NCBI GenBank assembly: GCA_965651595.1
Contig: CBFGTA010000031.1
Coordinates: 1-20,015, forward strand
Source: CBFGTA01 sp965651595
GTDB taxonomy: Bacteria; Actinomycetota; Actinomycetes; S36-B12; UBA10799
DNA: 20,015 bases
Direction of reading: 5' to 3'
Shown: positions 1 through 6,807 of the stretch, one piece after another
How the letters are laid out: every line of letters begins with the position of its first letter
Position numbering within the stretch: the first letter of the stretch is position 1
The notes under the pieces: model-generated
Told to the model about the DNA's origin: nothing
What the model saw: the letters and a program-made list of their open reading frames with translations, nothing else
Databases searched by the model: none
Program-made: the position numbers and the translations under genes

Positions 1-1681
1 AGTAGTCGATGACGCGGTCGGCCGCCCGTCCGGCCGACGCGATGCACGCGGGAATTCCGACGCCGTCGTAGGCCGCTCCGCACAGTTCGAGGCCCGCGGA
101 GGACTCGACGGCGTGGCGAACTCCAGATACCAGTTTCCGGTGACCGGGGGCGTACTGGGGCAGAGCATCGGGCCACCGTTGCACGGCCCACTGTTCCGGG
201 GCAATGTCGAAACCGAGGATCGTCCGCAACTCTTTCCCAGCCAAGCGCACCAGGTCCTCGTCGGACCGGTCGTTGATCCACGACTCTTGATGGCGGCCGA
301 ACGAACACCGAATGATGGTGTTGCCCCCGGTGGTGGGATTGACTCGGGCGGCTTGATCGAGCCACAACCACTTCTGAGATGAGAAGGTCGCCGCCTTCAT
401 CCGGAACTTCTCCACCGGGGGTACGAGGAATCCGCTGCCCGTCGGCAACGTCGAGCCCCGTTTGCGGGGAACTGCCAGCGCCACCAACGCGACCGACGCA
501 GTCTCCACCGACCGCATCGAAGCGGCGGCCCCAGCCTGCCCCAACCCATCGAGAAGGTGGGCTGTCACCGGCGCGGGCGTCGCCATCACCACCGCGTCGG
601 CAGCGAGGCGTACGGTCGAGTCTCCGACCCGGTAGGTGACCACGAAGCCGGTATCGTCACGGCTGACAGACTCGACGACCGCGTTGGTGTGAACGTGGGC
701 TCCTGCCGAGCGAAGTTGGTTGCCGAGGGCCTGGGGCAGTCGATGGAGACCACCGCGGATTCCGGCGAACACACTTCCCGACTTCAGTGCTGTCCCCGGA
801 TACTCGCCCGCGGCCTGACCTCGACCCGAATTTGCTGAGCCCGGCCGCCCGCCGGCACCACCGGCACGGATTGACGCTGCTGCGTCGAGCACGCTGCGAT
901 GACGGGCAACCTCCCGGAAGAGACCCGGCATCGCCATTTCCATACTCAGGCGGTCGGCTTGACCGGCGTAAACGCCGGACAGAATCGGCTCCACGAGTCG
1001 GTCAACGACTTCGTCTCCGACTCGCGCCCGCAGCAACTTTCCGACCGCGACGTCTGGATGTACGTCGGCCGGACCCAGACTGTAGTCCAGCGGGATCCGC
1101 ATCAATCCCCGGTACGAGATGATGTTGCTGTCGGCCAGGGCGGTCAGATCGGTGGGAACCCCGGTCACTAGTCCCGCGGGCAGATCGCGCAACTTGCCGC
1201 GCGACCACAGTAGAGCCGAAGAGGTCGCCGGACTCACCAGCGCATCCGACAGCCCAAGTTCTATCGCCAAGTCGACAGCTTCGCGACGCATCGCCAACAA
1301 AGACTCGGCACCGCCATCAATCGTCAGTGTGCCCACATCCATTGGGGAGATCTTGCCGCCCACGCGGTCGCTAGATTCTAGAACCACGACGTCGATGGCC
1401 GCCACGGAATCCGTACCGTGCCGACGCACGCGGAATCGGCGGGAGTCTGACTCTCCGCGCGCCCGCCTCATGACCCGCCAAGCGGCGGTCAGGCCAGTAA
1501 TCCCGCCCCCGATCACGACGACCCGGGGCGCAGGGGCATCCGGTTCGTTTTCTCCGATGACGGCGTCGAGGACCGGACGCGGGGCAGCATTTGCCACCTC
1601 GGCAGCGCTGCGGGCCGCAGAGGTCATCTGCTTTGTGGCCTCTTTGAGCGTCCGACTCAGTCGGGAGGGAGTAGGCACCAT
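1..1681 (-). CDS. hemG: Coproporphyrinogen/protoporphyrinogen oxidase (HemG/HemY/CgoX family), C-terminal end outside window
   Basis: FAD-dependent oxidase of late haem synthesis. In most Gram-positive bacteria this family oxidises coproporphyrinogen III to coproporphyrin III. The frame is open from the ATG at 1681 to the window edge. It shows the dinucleotide-binding motif GGGITG (residues 58-63), the acidic end of the second strand followed by SSDRVGGKI (about 102-111), and near the edge the C-terminal FAD motif GVGIPACIAS. Only a few residues are probably missing, since the family normally ends soon after this motif. The ATG is preceded by GGAAGG with a 7-nt spacer. Two oddities: about 50 residues precede the Rossmann fold, where about 10 are usual, and about 20 extra Arg-rich residues (roughly 71-93) lie inside the FAD-binding unit. 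A later ATG at residue 19 is a possible start. It is divergent from the crtA-like gene. The family is secure; substrate (copro- or proto-) is from family knowledge. Confidence 0.9.
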   Translation of the reverse strand, partial: MVPTPSRLSRTLKEATKQMTSAARSAAEVANAAPRPVLDAVIGENEPDAPAPRVVVIGGGITGLTAAWRVMRRARGESDSRRFRVRRHGTDSVAAIDVVVLESSDRVGGKISPMDVGTLTIDGGAESLLAMRREAVDLAIELGLSDALVSPATSSALLWSRGKLRDLPAGLVTGVPTDLTALADSNIISYRGLMRIPLDYSLGPADVHPDVAVGKLLRARVGDEVVDRLVEPILSGVYAGQADRLSMEMAMPGLFREVARHRSVLDAAASIRAGGAGGRPGSANSGRGQAAGEYPGTALKSGSVFAGIRGGLHRLPQALGNQLRSAGAHVHTNAVVESVSRDDTGFVVTYRVGDSTVRLAADAVVMATPAPVTAHLLDGLGQAGAAASMRSVETASVALVALAVPRKRGSTLPTGSGFLVPPVEKFRMKAATFSSQKWLWLDQAARVNPTTGGNTIIRCSFGRHQESWINDRSDEDLVRLAGKELRTILGFDIAPEQWAVQRWPDALPQYAPGHRKLVSGVRHAVESSAGLELCGAAYDGVGIPACIASAGRAADRVIDY

Positions 1682-1764
1682 GGGATTACCTTCCCACAGA
1701 TGCACGATTTCCCCACGCAAACACCGCGCGAGGCTGCCCCACGATTCGTTGGGCGACCAGCGAC

Positions 1765-1770
1765 TAGGCT
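1765..1770 (+). promoter_or_regulatory. Predicted -10 box (TAGGCT) of a leaderless crtA-cruF-cruG transcript
   Basis: TAGGCT is followed by 7 nt and then the ATG at 1778, so transcription would start at or next to the start codon. No Shine-Dalgarno sequence precedes this ATG. The surrounding GACTAGGCTG also occurs at the crtE and metF starts at nearly the same distance. No convincing -35 box is visible. Confidence 0.6.
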
Positions 1771-1777
1771 GAATCTC

Positions 1778-2488
1778 ATGGTGTGGGTGCGGGTAGATGT
1801 GTGGGGGGTCGACCCGCGTTCGGTCAGTTCAGCGCTGGCGCTGGTGGGACCACGTTTTCGGTCCGCTCGCGGGGTCCCCGGCCAGATCTTCGCTCGGGCT
1901 CTCGGTACCGGACACGGCAACACTTTCACGTTCTCAGATGCTGACTGGACACATTGGGCGGTCATCACGTGTTGGGCAGACGGGCCCGATAGGTCGCGAT
2001 GGGAGGCTAGCCCCTACTGGAGCAGATGGTCCCAGGTCAGCCGCGAGCACGCCAGCATCGATGCGCGCCCACTGTCGAGCGTCGGGCAATGGTCGCGGCG
2101 CTCCCCGTTCCCAGCAGTCGATGTATCGACTGCCACCCAACTGCAGGATGTGGATCCGCGAACTCTGGCCATCACCCGGGGACGCATCAAGCCGCGCTAT
2201 TGGAAGACTTTTGCCCAATCAACGCGGCCCATCGCAGACGATCTCCACTCAGTCGAAGGTTTGCTGTTTCGACGAGGGATCGGCGAAGCTCCGATTGGGA
2301 TGCAGGGGACTCTGTCCCTATGGGAGTCCTCCGCTGCGATGCGAGCTTTCGTCAGCAGCAGCCCGCACCGAGCAGCAATCGCCCGCACTCGCGAGTTGCG
2401 GTGGTACTCAGAGGACCTGTTTGCGACCCTTGCTGTCACCGGCGCCCAGGGACGTTGCGGCGCCACCACCTTCTCGGATTCGCCATGA
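1778..2488 (+). CDS. crtA: CrtA-like carotenoid monooxygenase (spheroidene monooxygenase family)
   Basis: A 236-residue protein related to CrtA, which in purple bacteria introduces a keto group at C-2 of spheroidene and is reported to be a haem protein. The family signature is in the C-terminal third: GMQGTLSLW (about 174-182), then SSPHRAAIARTRELRWYSED (about 194-213), where the His is a candidate haem ligand. The ATG at 1778 is chosen over an upstream in-frame ATG at 1700 because homology-like sequence begins with WVRVDVW and a TAGGCT box ends 7 nt before it; the extra 26 codons look non-coding. Its TGA overlaps the ATG of the CruF-like gene (ATGA), which implies translational coupling. In this context it probably oxidises the hydroxylated acyclic end of a carotenoid. 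Whether it makes a 2-keto or 2-hydroxy group cannot be read from the sequence. Confidence 0.75.
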   Translation: MVWVRVDVWGVDPRSVSSALALVGPRFRSARGVPGQIFARALGTGHGNTFTFSDADWTHWAVITCWADGPDRSRWEASPYWSRWSQVSREHASIDARPLSSVGQWSRRSPFPAVDVSTATQLQDVDPRTLAITRGRIKPRYWKTFAQSTRPIADDLHSVEGLLFRRGIGEAPIGMQGTLSLWESSAAMRAFVSSSPHRAAIARTRELRWYSEDLFATLAVTGAQGRCGATTFSDSP

Positions 2489-3291
2489 CAAGTCAGGCCA
2501 CCGGGCGGGAGTCCGCCTGGTGGTGGGTTCCGGGCGTGGGAATGGTCGTGACGATCGCCCTGCAGTTGATGTGGCCGCTCACGCCGAGCGGTCCTGAACG
2601 GGCCGAGTTGACTGCCGCCACCGTTGTCATCTTCGCGGCCACCTCGCTTGCTCATGCCTTGATCCATCGCGGAGTGGGTTGGACGGTCGGTTTCGTGGCG
2701 ATCACCATCGGGTGGACCTGGCTTGTCGAAGCGGTTGGGGTGGCCTCCGGAATGCCATTTGGCACTTACTCCTACGGAAGCGACCTGGGCTCCACTGTTC
2801 TCGGCGTGCCGTGGTTGATTCCCTTGGCCTGGCTGATGTTCGCCTATCCCGCCCTGTGGGCGGGGCAAGTACTGACCAGGCAATGGGCGGCCGGGAACCG
2901 TCTCGTCGGAATCACCATTAGTGCGTGGACGATGATGGCCTGGGACTTCTTCCTCGATCCGCAGATGGTTGGCGAGGGCTACTGGAAATGGTCGGAGCCG
3001 TTCACTGCACTGCCGGGTCTCGATGCGATTCCGGCTACCAACTTTGCTGGCTGGTTTGCGACCGCCTGGGTCCTATTCGCTGTGATGAATCTGCTCCCCC
3101 GAGACGACAGCGCCCTGGCTGCTTGGGCAGTTCCGACCGCTGCTCTGGTCTGGACGTGGATGGGTGGGATTGTGGCCAACCTGTTGTTCTTGCACCGGTG
3201 GGGCCCGGCCTGGTGGGGCGGGATCGCCCTCGGCGCCGTTGTGGTCGCCATCGTCTGGACTCACACTCGTCGTGAGGAGGTTCGTTCGTGA
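2485..3291 (+). CDS. cruF: CruF-like carotenoid 1',2'-hydratase (DUF422 membrane protein)
   Basis: A 268-residue, highly hydrophobic protein with about seven predicted membrane spans. It has features of the CruF/bisanhydrobacterioruberin hydratase family: WLVEAVGVASGMPFGTYSY (about 80-98), VPWLIPLAWLMFAYP (about 109-123) and AWDFFLDPQM (about 152-161). CruF adds water across the 1',2' double bond of an acyclic psi end, leaving a 1'-hydroxyl. The open frame extends upstream to 2026, but that part lies over crtA in another frame. The ATG at 2485 overlaps the crtA stop as ATGA and is the sensible start; no Shine-Dalgarno is visible, so it probably depends on coupling. Its own TGA overlaps the next GTG (GTGA). 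Position beside CruG-like and CrtD-like genes supports the call. The end group used in vivo is inferred. Confidence 0.85.
   Translation: MTSQATGRESAWWWVPGVGMVVTIALQLMWPLTPSGPERAELTAATVVIFAATSLAHALIHRGVGWTVGFVAITIGWTWLVEAVGVASGMPFGTYSYGSDLGSTVLGVPWLIPLAWLMFAYPALWAGQVLTRQWAAGNRLVGITISAWTMMAWDFFLDPQMVGEGYWKWSEPFTALPGLDAIPATNFAGWFATAWVLFAVMNLLPRDDSALAAWAVPTAALVWTWMGGIVANLLFLHRWGPAWWGGIALGAVVVAIVWTHTRREEVRS
3274..3280 (+). promoter_or_regulatory. Strong ribosome binding site for the cruG-like gene
   Basis: GAGGAGG lies 7 nt before the GTG at 3288 and inside the end of cruF. It settles the GTG as the start over the ATG three codons later. Confidence 0.75.
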
Positions 3292-4442
3292 CCACGATGC
3301 GAGGCTTCATGGTCACTGCCGCCTGCGTGGCGGGGTTCGGGGCAGTGGTCGCCAGTGCGAACGCGCTCTACTTCCGCAGACTGACCTCCGCGGCCGATCG
3401 CACACCGCCCTCCCTAACTGTCAAGCAGCACGTGCTCATCCCGGCCCGAAACGAGCAGAACAACCTGGCAGTGTGCATCGACCGCGTGCTCGCCGCTGGT
3501 GCCGACACAGTCACTGTCTACGACGACGACTCCTCCGACGCCACCGGAGAAATCGCGACCCGCTACGCAAACACCCACGAGCGCGTACATCTCGCCGCCG
3601 TGCAGCCCCTGCCAGCCTCCGGGTGGTTGGGTAAGACGTGGGCGTGCCAGCAACTCGCCAACTACGCCGCGGCAAACCACCGACTGTCGCCAGCAGATGA
3701 GCTGGTCTTCATAGATGCCGATGTGAGAGTGAAACCGGGAGGTCTCCGGGCAGCCACGCAGCTGAGGCAGCACCGAGGCCTTGACGTGTTGTATCCCTAT
3801 CCCGAACAGGTCGCCACGACAGTGCTGGCCCGAATCGTTCAGCCGCTTCTGCAGTGGTCGTGGTACTCGTTCATTCCCCACCCGGTTGGCGACTTCGTCA
3901 ATGCCCCAGCCATGGCGGTAGGAAACGGACAGCTGACCTGCATCACGTGGTCTGCCTACCAACGCGTCGGCGGGCACCGGAGCGTCGCGGGTTCGGTCTT
4001 AGAGGACATGGAGCTGGCTCGGAACTGCCGCAGAGTTGGCCTTCGCACCGCAGTCCACAACGGGTCACACATCGCCACCTGCACCATGTACTCCGACGAC
4101 GACTCACTCATCAATGGCTACACGAAGTCCCTTTGGGCCGCATTCGGTACCGGGCCTTCAAGTTCGATGGTGATCGGGCTGCTCGCATCAACCTACGTGT
4201 TGCCAGCGATCATCGCGGTGACGGGACCGCGCTCGGCCAGACTCCCGGCAGCCGTCGCCGTCGGCGCCGCCTGGGTCAATCGGGCTATGGTCGCTGCTTC
4301 CACGCGGTCGCGCGTGATGCCCGACTCGGCGAGTCACCCGGTCGGCATTGTGGCTCTGGCCCTCTTGTGGGCACGGAGCCGACACGCTCGCTCACACGGT
4401 CAACTGCAATGGCGCGGCCGCGAGATCAGCCCACGTCCCTAG
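3288..4442 (+). CDS. cruG: CruG/CrtQ-like family 2 glycosyltransferase (carotenoid glycosylation)
   Basis: A 384-residue GT2-type glycosyltransferase. An N-terminal hydrophobic segment (about 8-28) is followed by a GT-A domain: strand and loop HVLIPARNE (48-56), the nucleotide-binding Asp-rich DDDSSD (79-84), the metal-binding DAD (143-145) and the acceptor-side Asp of SVLEDMELA (about 236-244). Hydrophobic segments follow between about 285 and 370, so it is probably membrane-attached. In cyanobacteria CruG glycosylates the 2'-hydroxyl of myxol-type carotenoids, and related GT2 enzymes occur with CruF in actinobacterial carotenoid clusters. The gene overlaps the cruF stop as GTGA and has a strong Shine-Dalgarno. 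It is the last gene of the crtA-cruF-cruG unit, 25 nt before the next gene. Sugar donor and exact hydroxyl position are unknown. Confidence 0.8.
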   Translation: MTTMRGFMVTAACVAGFGAVVASANALYFRRLTSAADRTPPSLTVKQHVLIPARNEQNNLAVCIDRVLAAGADTVTVYDDDSSDATGEIATRYANTHERVHLAAVQPLPASGWLGKTWACQQLANYAAANHRLSPADELVFIDADVRVKPGGLRAATQLRQHRGLDVLYPYPEQVATTVLARIVQPLLQWSWYSFIPHPVGDFVNAPAMAVGNGQLTCITWSAYQRVGGHRSVAGSVLEDMELARNCRRVGLRTAVHNGSHIATCTMYSDDDSLINGYTKSLWAAFGTGPSSSMVIGLLASTYVLPAIIAVTGPRSARLPAAVAVGAAWVNRAMVAASTRSRVMPDSASHPVGIVALALLWARSRHARSHGQLQWRGREISPRP

Positions 4443-4455
4443 GTGAGCACTGCGC

Positions 4456-4461
4456 TATCGT
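4456..4461 (+). promoter_or_regulatory. Predicted -10 box (TATCGT) for the leaderless crtD-like gene
   Basis: TATCGT ends 6 nt before the GTG at 4468, in the 25-nt gap after cruG. This gives crtD its own transcript start besides any readthrough from crtA. The purines just before the GTG (CGAGGG) could also act as a weak ribosome site. Confidence 0.5.
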
Positions 4462-4467
4462 CGAGGG

Positions 4468-5976
4468 GTGGCCCGGGTAGCTGTGGTTGGTGCCGGAGTC
4501 GGCGGATTGGCGGTAGCGGCTCGTCTGGCGGTGAAGGGCCACCAGGTCACGGTGTTCGAGCAAGGCCCCCGGGTCGGCGGAAAACTGGTTACCTACGAGC
4601 GGGACGGATTCCGCTTCGATCTCGGTCCAAGCCTGCTCACCCTGCCGGCCGTCTACCGCGACTTGTTCCTCAAGACCGGACACGATATCGCCGACTATCT
4701 CACCATTGAGCCGGTCGAACCCGGCTATCAGTACCATTTCTCCGACGGATCACAACTCGAGTTGCCCGGTGTGGGAGTAGGCGCCATCGCGACCGCCATG
4801 AACGATCGCTTCGGCGACTCGGCGGGAACCGCCTGGATTCGGTACATGCAGCGGGCCCGAGACATGTGGGCCATCACGCGACGGCCCGTTCTCGAATCAC
4901 CCATCCGCTCGGCCCGCGACTTGGCGGCGCTGGCTAAGAATCCTCGCGACGTGCGTACTATCGCCCCCTGGCTGTCCCTGACCGGAATCATCGGCAAGTA
5001 CCTGTCCGACCCGCGCCAACGAATGATTGCCGCCCGCTATGCCACCTTTACCGGATCCGATCCCCGCAAGGCGCCTGCCGTGTTGTCGACGATCCCCTAC
5101 CTCGAGCAGACGTTCGGGATGTGGCATATCCAGGGAGGCCTCGGGCGCCTCGCCGAAGCGCTTCACGCTCGCTGCCTCGAACGGTCAGTCACTATCGAGT
5201 GCTCCACGCAAGTTACATCTATCACGACCTCCGGCGATCGCGTCGCAGGCGTCGTACTCGGTGACGGTTCGACTTTCGCCTGCGACATCGTGGTCAACGC
5301 GGGCGATGCTCGCAACCTCTATGGTCACCTCGTCGAGCCAGCGGCAGCGCCCAAAGAGGGTCGCCGCATCTTGGATGCTCAACCCTCACTTTCCGGCTTC
5401 GTGATCGTCGCTGCTGTCCGGGGGACGACCCCTGACACTGCCCACCACAATGTGTGGTTCCCCACCCACTACGACGCCGAATTCGACGACATCTTCGCCG
5501 GCCGCCCTGCTCAAGATCCTGCCATCTACGCCTGCATCCCCCGCGACTCCACGATGGCTCCCTCTGGTACGGAGGCCTGGTTCTTCCTCGTCAACGCCCC
5601 GCCTCACGGTTCCGGATCGGGCCAGTACAACTGGACCACGTCTGCGGCGGAACAGTACCGGGATCACATCCTGGCGACGTTGGCGCAGCGGGGAGTCGAC
5701 ATCCGTTCGCGCATCATGTTCACCGAAATCAGAACACCTGCTGACCTGGCCCGAACGACCCACACCCCGGGAGGTTCCATCTACGGGCCCGCGAGTCACG
5801 GTGCGACGGCCAGTTTCTTACGCGCACCGAATCAATCCAACCTCGGCGGACTGTTCAACGTGGGCGGAACGGCCCACCCTGGCGGCGGGCTTCCCCTGGT
5901 CGGGCTCGGAGTCGAGATCACAGCCAACCTGATCGGCCGCTCCCGGCAGCGCACGAGCGGTCAGGGCCCGGGCTAG
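4468..5976 (+). CDS. crtD: CrtD/CrtI-type carotenoid desaturase (second CrtI paralogue)
   Basis: A 502-residue FAD-dependent carotenoid desaturase. The N-terminus has GAGVGG (8-13), then GPRVGGKLV (about 33-41) and DGFRFDLGPSLLTLP (about 46-60). The C-terminal FAD motif is GGLFNVGGTAHPGGGLPLVG (about 465-484), and HPGGGLPLVGLG is typical of CrtD and CrtI. It differs clearly from the CrtI at 13017. Beside CruF, the likely role is 3',4'-desaturation of the 1'-hydroxylated end (CrtD role) rather than phytoene desaturation. The GTG at 4468 is chosen because it directly starts the Rossmann strand and sits 6 nt behind a TATCGT box. The stop TAG shares the bases CTAG with the stop of the convergent CHAP gene. 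A CrtI-like role in extended desaturation cannot be excluded. Confidence 0.82.
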   Translation: MARVAVVGAGVGGLAVAARLAVKGHQVTVFEQGPRVGGKLVTYERDGFRFDLGPSLLTLPAVYRDLFLKTGHDIADYLTIEPVEPGYQYHFSDGSQLELPGVGVGAIATAMNDRFGDSAGTAWIRYMQRARDMWAITRRPVLESPIRSARDLAALAKNPRDVRTIAPWLSLTGIIGKYLSDPRQRMIAARYATFTGSDPRKAPAVLSTIPYLEQTFGMWHIQGGLGRLAEALHARCLERSVTIECSTQVTSITTSGDRVAGVVLGDGSTFACDIVVNAGDARNLYGHLVEPAAAPKEGRRILDAQPSLSGFVIVAAVRGTTPDTAHHNVWFPTHYDAEFDDIFAGRPAQDPAIYACIPRDSTMAPSGTEAWFFLVNAPPHGSGSGQYNWTTSAAEQYRDHILATLAQRGVDIRSRIMFTEIRTPADLARTTHTPGGSIYGPASHGATASFLRAPNQSNLGGLFNVGGTAHPGGGLPLVGLGVEITANLIGRSRQRTSGQGPG

Positions 5977-6620
5977 CGGTTCCGGTGATGGGGATTGCGG
6001 GCGCTGGTGATGTATCCAGCAACCTTGCGAGGCCCGTACGCGCCGACGACAGTCGTACCCTTCTTACCCCTCCTGGGATAGACGTGTCGGCCATTCGCTG
6101 CCGCGTTCTGTTCAACAGTAACAACGCGCTTCTTGGTGACTTTGGTGACGACGGCCACGTGACCGTAGGATCCACCCTTTTCCACGACGACGTCGCCGGG
6201 CTTGGGAACGTAGCCCGATCCGTTTCGGCGAAACGTCACCGGGCCGTACTTCTTACCCGGCTTCATTCCGTAAAACGACGGAATGTGACCCCATCCGCGC
6301 TTGGCATAGAGCCTACTCGCAAGTTCCGTACATTGCCGGTGCCGATAGACATTGACCCCCCTGCCCGACAGCCACCTGGAACCGCGGACTGTGGTGCCAC
6401 TGGCTCCCCAATGGCTGACCCTCGCTTCTGCCGCCTCGCCCGAAACGGGCGGGACGGCACCAGCCCCGGGTGCGGTTGCAACGAAAGTGCCAGCCACCAC
6501 GGCTAGTCCCGCACCGGCGGTGACCCAACGACGGCTGGCCCCCCATGCCCGCCGCGATGGCGAGTAGGCGACAGGTCGGCTCTCAATTCGTTTCGCATGT
6601 GACATTGCGTGTGAAGGCAT
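5973..6620 (-). CDS. Secreted CHAP-domain protein (putative peptidoglycan amidase/endopeptidase)
   Basis: A 215-residue exported protein. A positively charged N-region, with ASRRWVT resembling a twin-arginine signal, is followed by a hydrophobic stretch (about 34-50) and an Ala-rich cleavage region (PGAGAVPP, 51-58). The rest is a CHAP (NlpC/P60-like) domain: catalytic Cys97 in RQCTELASRLY, a GDVVV strand (142-146), His154 in GSYGHVAVV and an acidic/Asn pair in VEQNA (169-173). Such proteins cut peptidoglycan stem peptides or the amide bond. The C-terminus is strongly basic. The start at 6620 is uncertain: an in-frame ATG lies at 6605 and neither has a Shine-Dalgarno, but CACAGT ends 6 nt before 6620. 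No partner gene is visible. It converges with crtD and shares CTAG at the two stops. Confidence 0.8.
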   Translation of the reverse strand: MPSHAMSHAKRIESRPVAYSPSRRAWGASRRWVTAGAGLAVVAGTFVATAPGAGAVPPVSGEAAEARVSHWGASGTTVRGSRWLSGRGVNVYRHRQCTELASRLYAKRGWGHIPSFYGMKPGKKYGPVTFRRNGSGYVPKPGDVVVEKGGSYGHVAVVTKVTKKRVVTVEQNAAANGRHVYPRRGKKGTTVVGAYGPRKVAGYITSARNPHHRNR

Positions 6621-6807
6621 TCGGCTACTGTGCGACCGACGACGGCCCTGCGGATACGATCTGGATCACATTCTGGGCAGAGTCACATGATTACTGGGAC
6701 TATCCGGTCCATTTCTGACAATTCAGACTTTTCATGACAATCGTCGGCTGCATTAGCTGGATTCTCACGACTGTTCCTGGCGTCCTACGAACCCCTCGAG
6801 CCGCTGC
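6621..6807. other. 187-nt intergenic region upstream of the CHAP gene, locally AT-richer
   Basis: Lies between the CHAP gene start and the 3' end of the beta-lactamase-like gene, both on the minus strand, so it should hold the CHAP promoter. A weak -10-like CACAGT (minus strand, 6627-6632) ends 6 nt before the start at 6620. The middle (about 6685-6765) is richer in A+T than its surroundings and holds a 7-nt direct repeat. I looked for a ydaO-type (c-di-AMP) riboswitch, common upstream of such hydrolases, and did not recognise one. Confidence 0.5.
6716..6741. repeat. Direct repeat TGACAAT x2, period 19 nt
   Basis: TGACAAT occurs at 6716-6722 and again at 6735-6741. The first copy overlaps a small inverted repeat, TCTGA-CAAT-TCAGA (6714-6727). 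On the minus strand the copies read ATTGTCA, so they could be two operator half-sites or contain -35-like TTGTCA elements for the CHAP gene. Chance occurrence is possible. Confidence 0.3.

Noticed and set aside
1119..1772. Plus-strand open frame of 217 codons
   Set aside because: Antisense to hemG, whose minus-strand frame carries clear FAD-binding motifs. The product is Ser/Thr/Arg-rich and shows no domain.
2026..2484. Upstream extension of the cruF frame
   Set aside because: Lies over crtA in another reading frame and has biased, domain-free composition. The ATGA overlap at 2485 is the natural start.
6621..6807. Possible ydaO (c-di-AMP) riboswitch before the CHAP gene
   Set aside because: No recognisable conserved core; only a short direct repeat and a 5-bp hairpin are visible.
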